Source of the DNA: JBFGFG01 sp041627475
GTDB lineage: Bacteria; Actinomycetota; Nitriliruptoria; Nitriliruptorales; Nitriliruptoraceae
Direction of reading: 5' to 3'
NCBI GenBank assembly: GCA_041627475.1
Contig: JBFKQZ010000149.1
Span: 1-7,679, forward strand
DNA length: 7,679 nucleotides
The stretch's first letter is position 1, and each line of letters opens with the position of its first letter. Below the pieces are notes generated by a model. The model saw only the letters and a program-made list of their open reading frames with translations, did not search any database and had not been told where the DNA came from. This document shows, in pieces, positions 6,132-7,679 of the stretch. A program made the position numbers and the translations under genes.

Positions 6132-7460
6132 GTGAGCGTCAACTCCACGCTCCTGTCCGCTGCCGACCGACGTGCGATGCACTCGATCATCTCGATGCTC
6201 GAGAACATCCGGGTCGGTGAGCTGAAGGTCGTGCTGCCCGACGGTCGCTGGCGCGTGTTCGGGCACGAGGGCGACGACCTCGCAGCCACCCTCGAGGTCC
6301 ACGACTGGGCCTTCTTCCGCAAGCTGATCACCGGCGGCTCGGTCGGGGTCGGCGAGGCCTACATGGAGCGGCTGTTCGACTCCGACAACCTCGTCGACCT
6401 CATCCGCATCATGATCGCCAACCGGTCGGCACTGAAGAAGATCACGCTGGGGACGCTGCTCAACATCGCAGGCGACAAGGTCATCCACACCGCCCGCGCC
6501 AACCGCCTCGGGCAGAGCAAGAAGAACATCGAGGCGCACTACGACCTCAGCAACGACCTCTACGAGCTGTTCCTCGACGAGACGATGACCTACTCGTCCG
6601 CGTACTTCGAGTACCCGGGCCAGGACCTCGCCGACGCGCAGCGCGCCAAGTACCGCCGGCTCGCCGAGAACGTCCGGCTGTCCGAGGGCGACCACGTGCT
6701 GGAGATCGGCTGCGGCTGGGGCGGCTTCGCGTCGATCGCGGCGAAGGAGTACGGCGCGCGGGTCACCGGCATCACGCTGTCGGAGGAGCAGGCCGCCTAT
6801 GCCCGGCAGCGGATGGTCGACGAGGGCATCGACCACCTCGTCGACATCCAGATCATCGACTACCGCGAGGTGCAGGGCCAGTACGACAAGATCGTCTCGA
6901 TCGAGATGCTCGAGGCCGTCGGCCACGCCTTCCTCGACACGTACTTCGAGCAGGTCGACCGGCTGCTCGCACCCGATGGCCTGGCCAGCATCCAGGTCAT
7001 CACGATCCCCGAGCAGCGCTACAAGAACTACCTGCGCCGGCCCGACTTCATCCAGCGCTACATCTTCCCGGGCGGCCACCTGCCGAGCCTCGAGGCCATG
7101 ACCGCGTCGATGGGCGACAACACCAAGCTCTTCGTCGACAGCGTCGACAACATCGGCGTCCACTACGCCGAGACGCTGCGCAACTGGCGCGAGAACTTCC
7201 TCGGCAACGTGGCGAAGGTCCGTGCGCTCGGCTTCGACGACCGCTTCGTGCGGATGTGGGAGTTCTACCTCGCCTACTGCGAGGGGGCGTTCCTCGCCCG
7301 CTACATCGGTGACCTGCAGCTCGTGCTGACGCGCCCGATGAACGCCACGCTCGGCACCGACGTCTACGACGACGAGCACGCCGAGCTGTCCGAGACGCAC
7401 GTCCACCTGCGGCTGGTCGGCGGCGAGCCGGCGCCGGCACGTCGCGAGGGTGTCGCCTGA
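6132..7460 (+). CDS. Cyclopropane-fatty-acyl-phospholipid synthase-like SAM methyltransferase
   Basis: 442 residues; the GTG start has a strong GAGGAG six bases upstream. Residues 1-120 are the N-terminal lipid-binding/dimer region typical of full-length CFA enzymes (GGSVGVGEAYMERLF, 68-82). The catalytic domain begins around IEAHYDLSNDLYELFLDETMTYSSAYF (133-159); SAM motif I is EIGCGWGGFA (191-200), followed by GITLSEEQAAYA (213-224). RRPDFIQRYIFPGGHLPS (302-319) is another family hallmark. The enzyme should methylate double bonds of phospholipid acyl chains at the membrane face. Compared by eye with E. coli Cfa, Glu239 (E261) and Tyr317 (Y345) appear kept, but Cys139 is Ser156 and His266 is Ile290. 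Those residues hold bicarbonate, so the product may be methylated rather than cyclopropanated. It is translationally coupled to the next gene through TGATG. Confidence 0.92.
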   Translation: MSVNSTLLSAADRRAMHSIISMLENIRVGELKVVLPDGRWRVFGHEGDDLAATLEVHDWAFFRKLITGGSVGVGEAYMERLFDSDNLVDLIRIMIANRSALKKITLGTLLNIAGDKVIHTARANRLGQSKKNIEAHYDLSNDLYELFLDETMTYSSAYFEYPGQDLADAQRAKYRRLAENVRLSEGDHVLEIGCGWGGFASIAAKEYGARVTGITLSEEQAAYARQRMVDEGIDHLVDIQIIDYREVQGQYDKIVSIEMLEAVGHAFLDTYFEQVDRLLAPDGLASIQVITIPEQRYKNYLRRPDFIQRYIFPGGHLPSLEAMTASMGDNTKLFVDSVDNIGVHYAETLRNWRENFLGNVAKVRALGFDDRFVRMWEFYLAYCEGAFLARYIGDLQLVLTRPMNATLGTDVYDDEHAELSETHVHLRLVGGEPAPARREGVA

Positions 7461-7679
7461 TGTCGAGCACCCCGATGGACCAGGTCCCGCTGTCCGCACG
7501 GCTCGTCGACCAGGTGGTCGACCGCGGCCTGCTGCCCGACCCGCTGCTGCGTCGCTCGATCCGCTCGCTGCTGCGCAAGCGCTTAGCCAAGGAGCGCGAG
7601 GGCGGGCCCGAGGGACGCAGCGAGCGCAAGCGGCAGCTGATCGAGTCGCTGCGGCACTCGCCGGTCGCCGTGCACACCG
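7460..7679 (+). CDS. N-terminus of probable second lipid SAM methyltransferase (truncated by window)
   Basis: The ATG shares its A with the TGA of the preceding gene, and GAGGG lies nine bases upstream. Seventy-three residues are visible, with no stop before the window ends. The stretch LSARLVDQVVDRGLLPDPLLRRSIRSLLRKRL, a charged segment, then LIESLRHSPVAVHT resembles the start of the class of CFA-related methyltransferases that follows CFA-like genes in this cluster; in those, an ANxQHYEVP-like segment comes next, beyond this window. The SAM motif is not visible, so the call rests on N-terminal resemblance and position. Codon 42 (7583-7585) is TTA, which stands out against the GC-rich codon use here. 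An internal ATG at 7475 is a possible but less coupled start. Confidence 0.6.
   Translation, partial: MSSTPMDQVPLSARLVDQVVDRGLLPDPLLRRSIRSLLRKRLAKEREGGPEGRSERKRQLIESLRHSPVAVHT

Noticed and set aside
5817..7499. 560-residue open frame on the minus strand
   Set aside because: It is antisense to the CFA-like gene, whose motifs are unmistakable. The composition is that of a mirror frame and there is no domain signal.
1..7679. CRISPR arrays, tRNA/rRNA genes, insertion sequences, phage or toxin-antitoxin genes
   Set aside because: No repeat-spacer pattern, RNA gene signature, transposase, integrase or terminal inverted repeats were seen on either strand.

Overview
The window is very GC-rich, with third codon positions almost all G or C and frequent GTG starts. 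The proteins have an actinobacterial flavour: a YedY/SUOX-type molybdoenzyme, an SCO4226-like DUF4242 protein, an HxlR regulator with an SCP2-like tail, and a LigC-type ATP-dependent ligase. An actinomycetote is the best guess; the sequence does not allow a finer placement. Coding density is high and no stretch over 300 bases lacks a gene.

Layout. (1) 1-963 (+): 3' part of a molybdopterin (sulfite oxidase family) oxidoreductase; its start lies outside the window. (2) 988-1239 (-): small DUF4242 (nickel-binding-like) protein, convergent with gene 1. (3) 1371-2057 (+): HxlR-type regulator, divergent from DUF4242 across 131 bp that hold a perfect 14-bp palindrome. (4) 2118-7679 (+): six same-direction genes. 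They are a COG2907 FAD/NAD-binding oxidoreductase, a DUF1365 protein (4-base GTGA overlap), a COG2085 NADP/F420-type reductase, an ATP-dependent DNA ligase, a cyclopropane-fatty-acid-synthase-like methyltransferase, and the N-terminus of what looks like a second lipid methyltransferase (1-base TGATG overlap), cut by the window edge.

How they may work together. COG2907, DUF1365 and CFA-like methyltransferases form a recurring bacterial cluster that modifies unsaturated acyl chains in phospholipids. Relatives in alphaproteobacteria have been tied to methylated-unsaturated and furan fatty acids. Here the methyltransferase lacks two of the residues that place bicarbonate in true cyclopropane synthases. 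That fits a methyl-branched or methylated-unsaturated product better than a cyclopropane, but this is inference from alignment by eye. The unusual part is a reductase and a DNA ligase lying between the two halves of the lipid cluster. Several small dyads sit in the intergenic gaps: a 9-bp-arm inverted repeat just before the COG2907 start, and a structured 114-bp leader before the methyltransferase. They are the main regulatory candidates.
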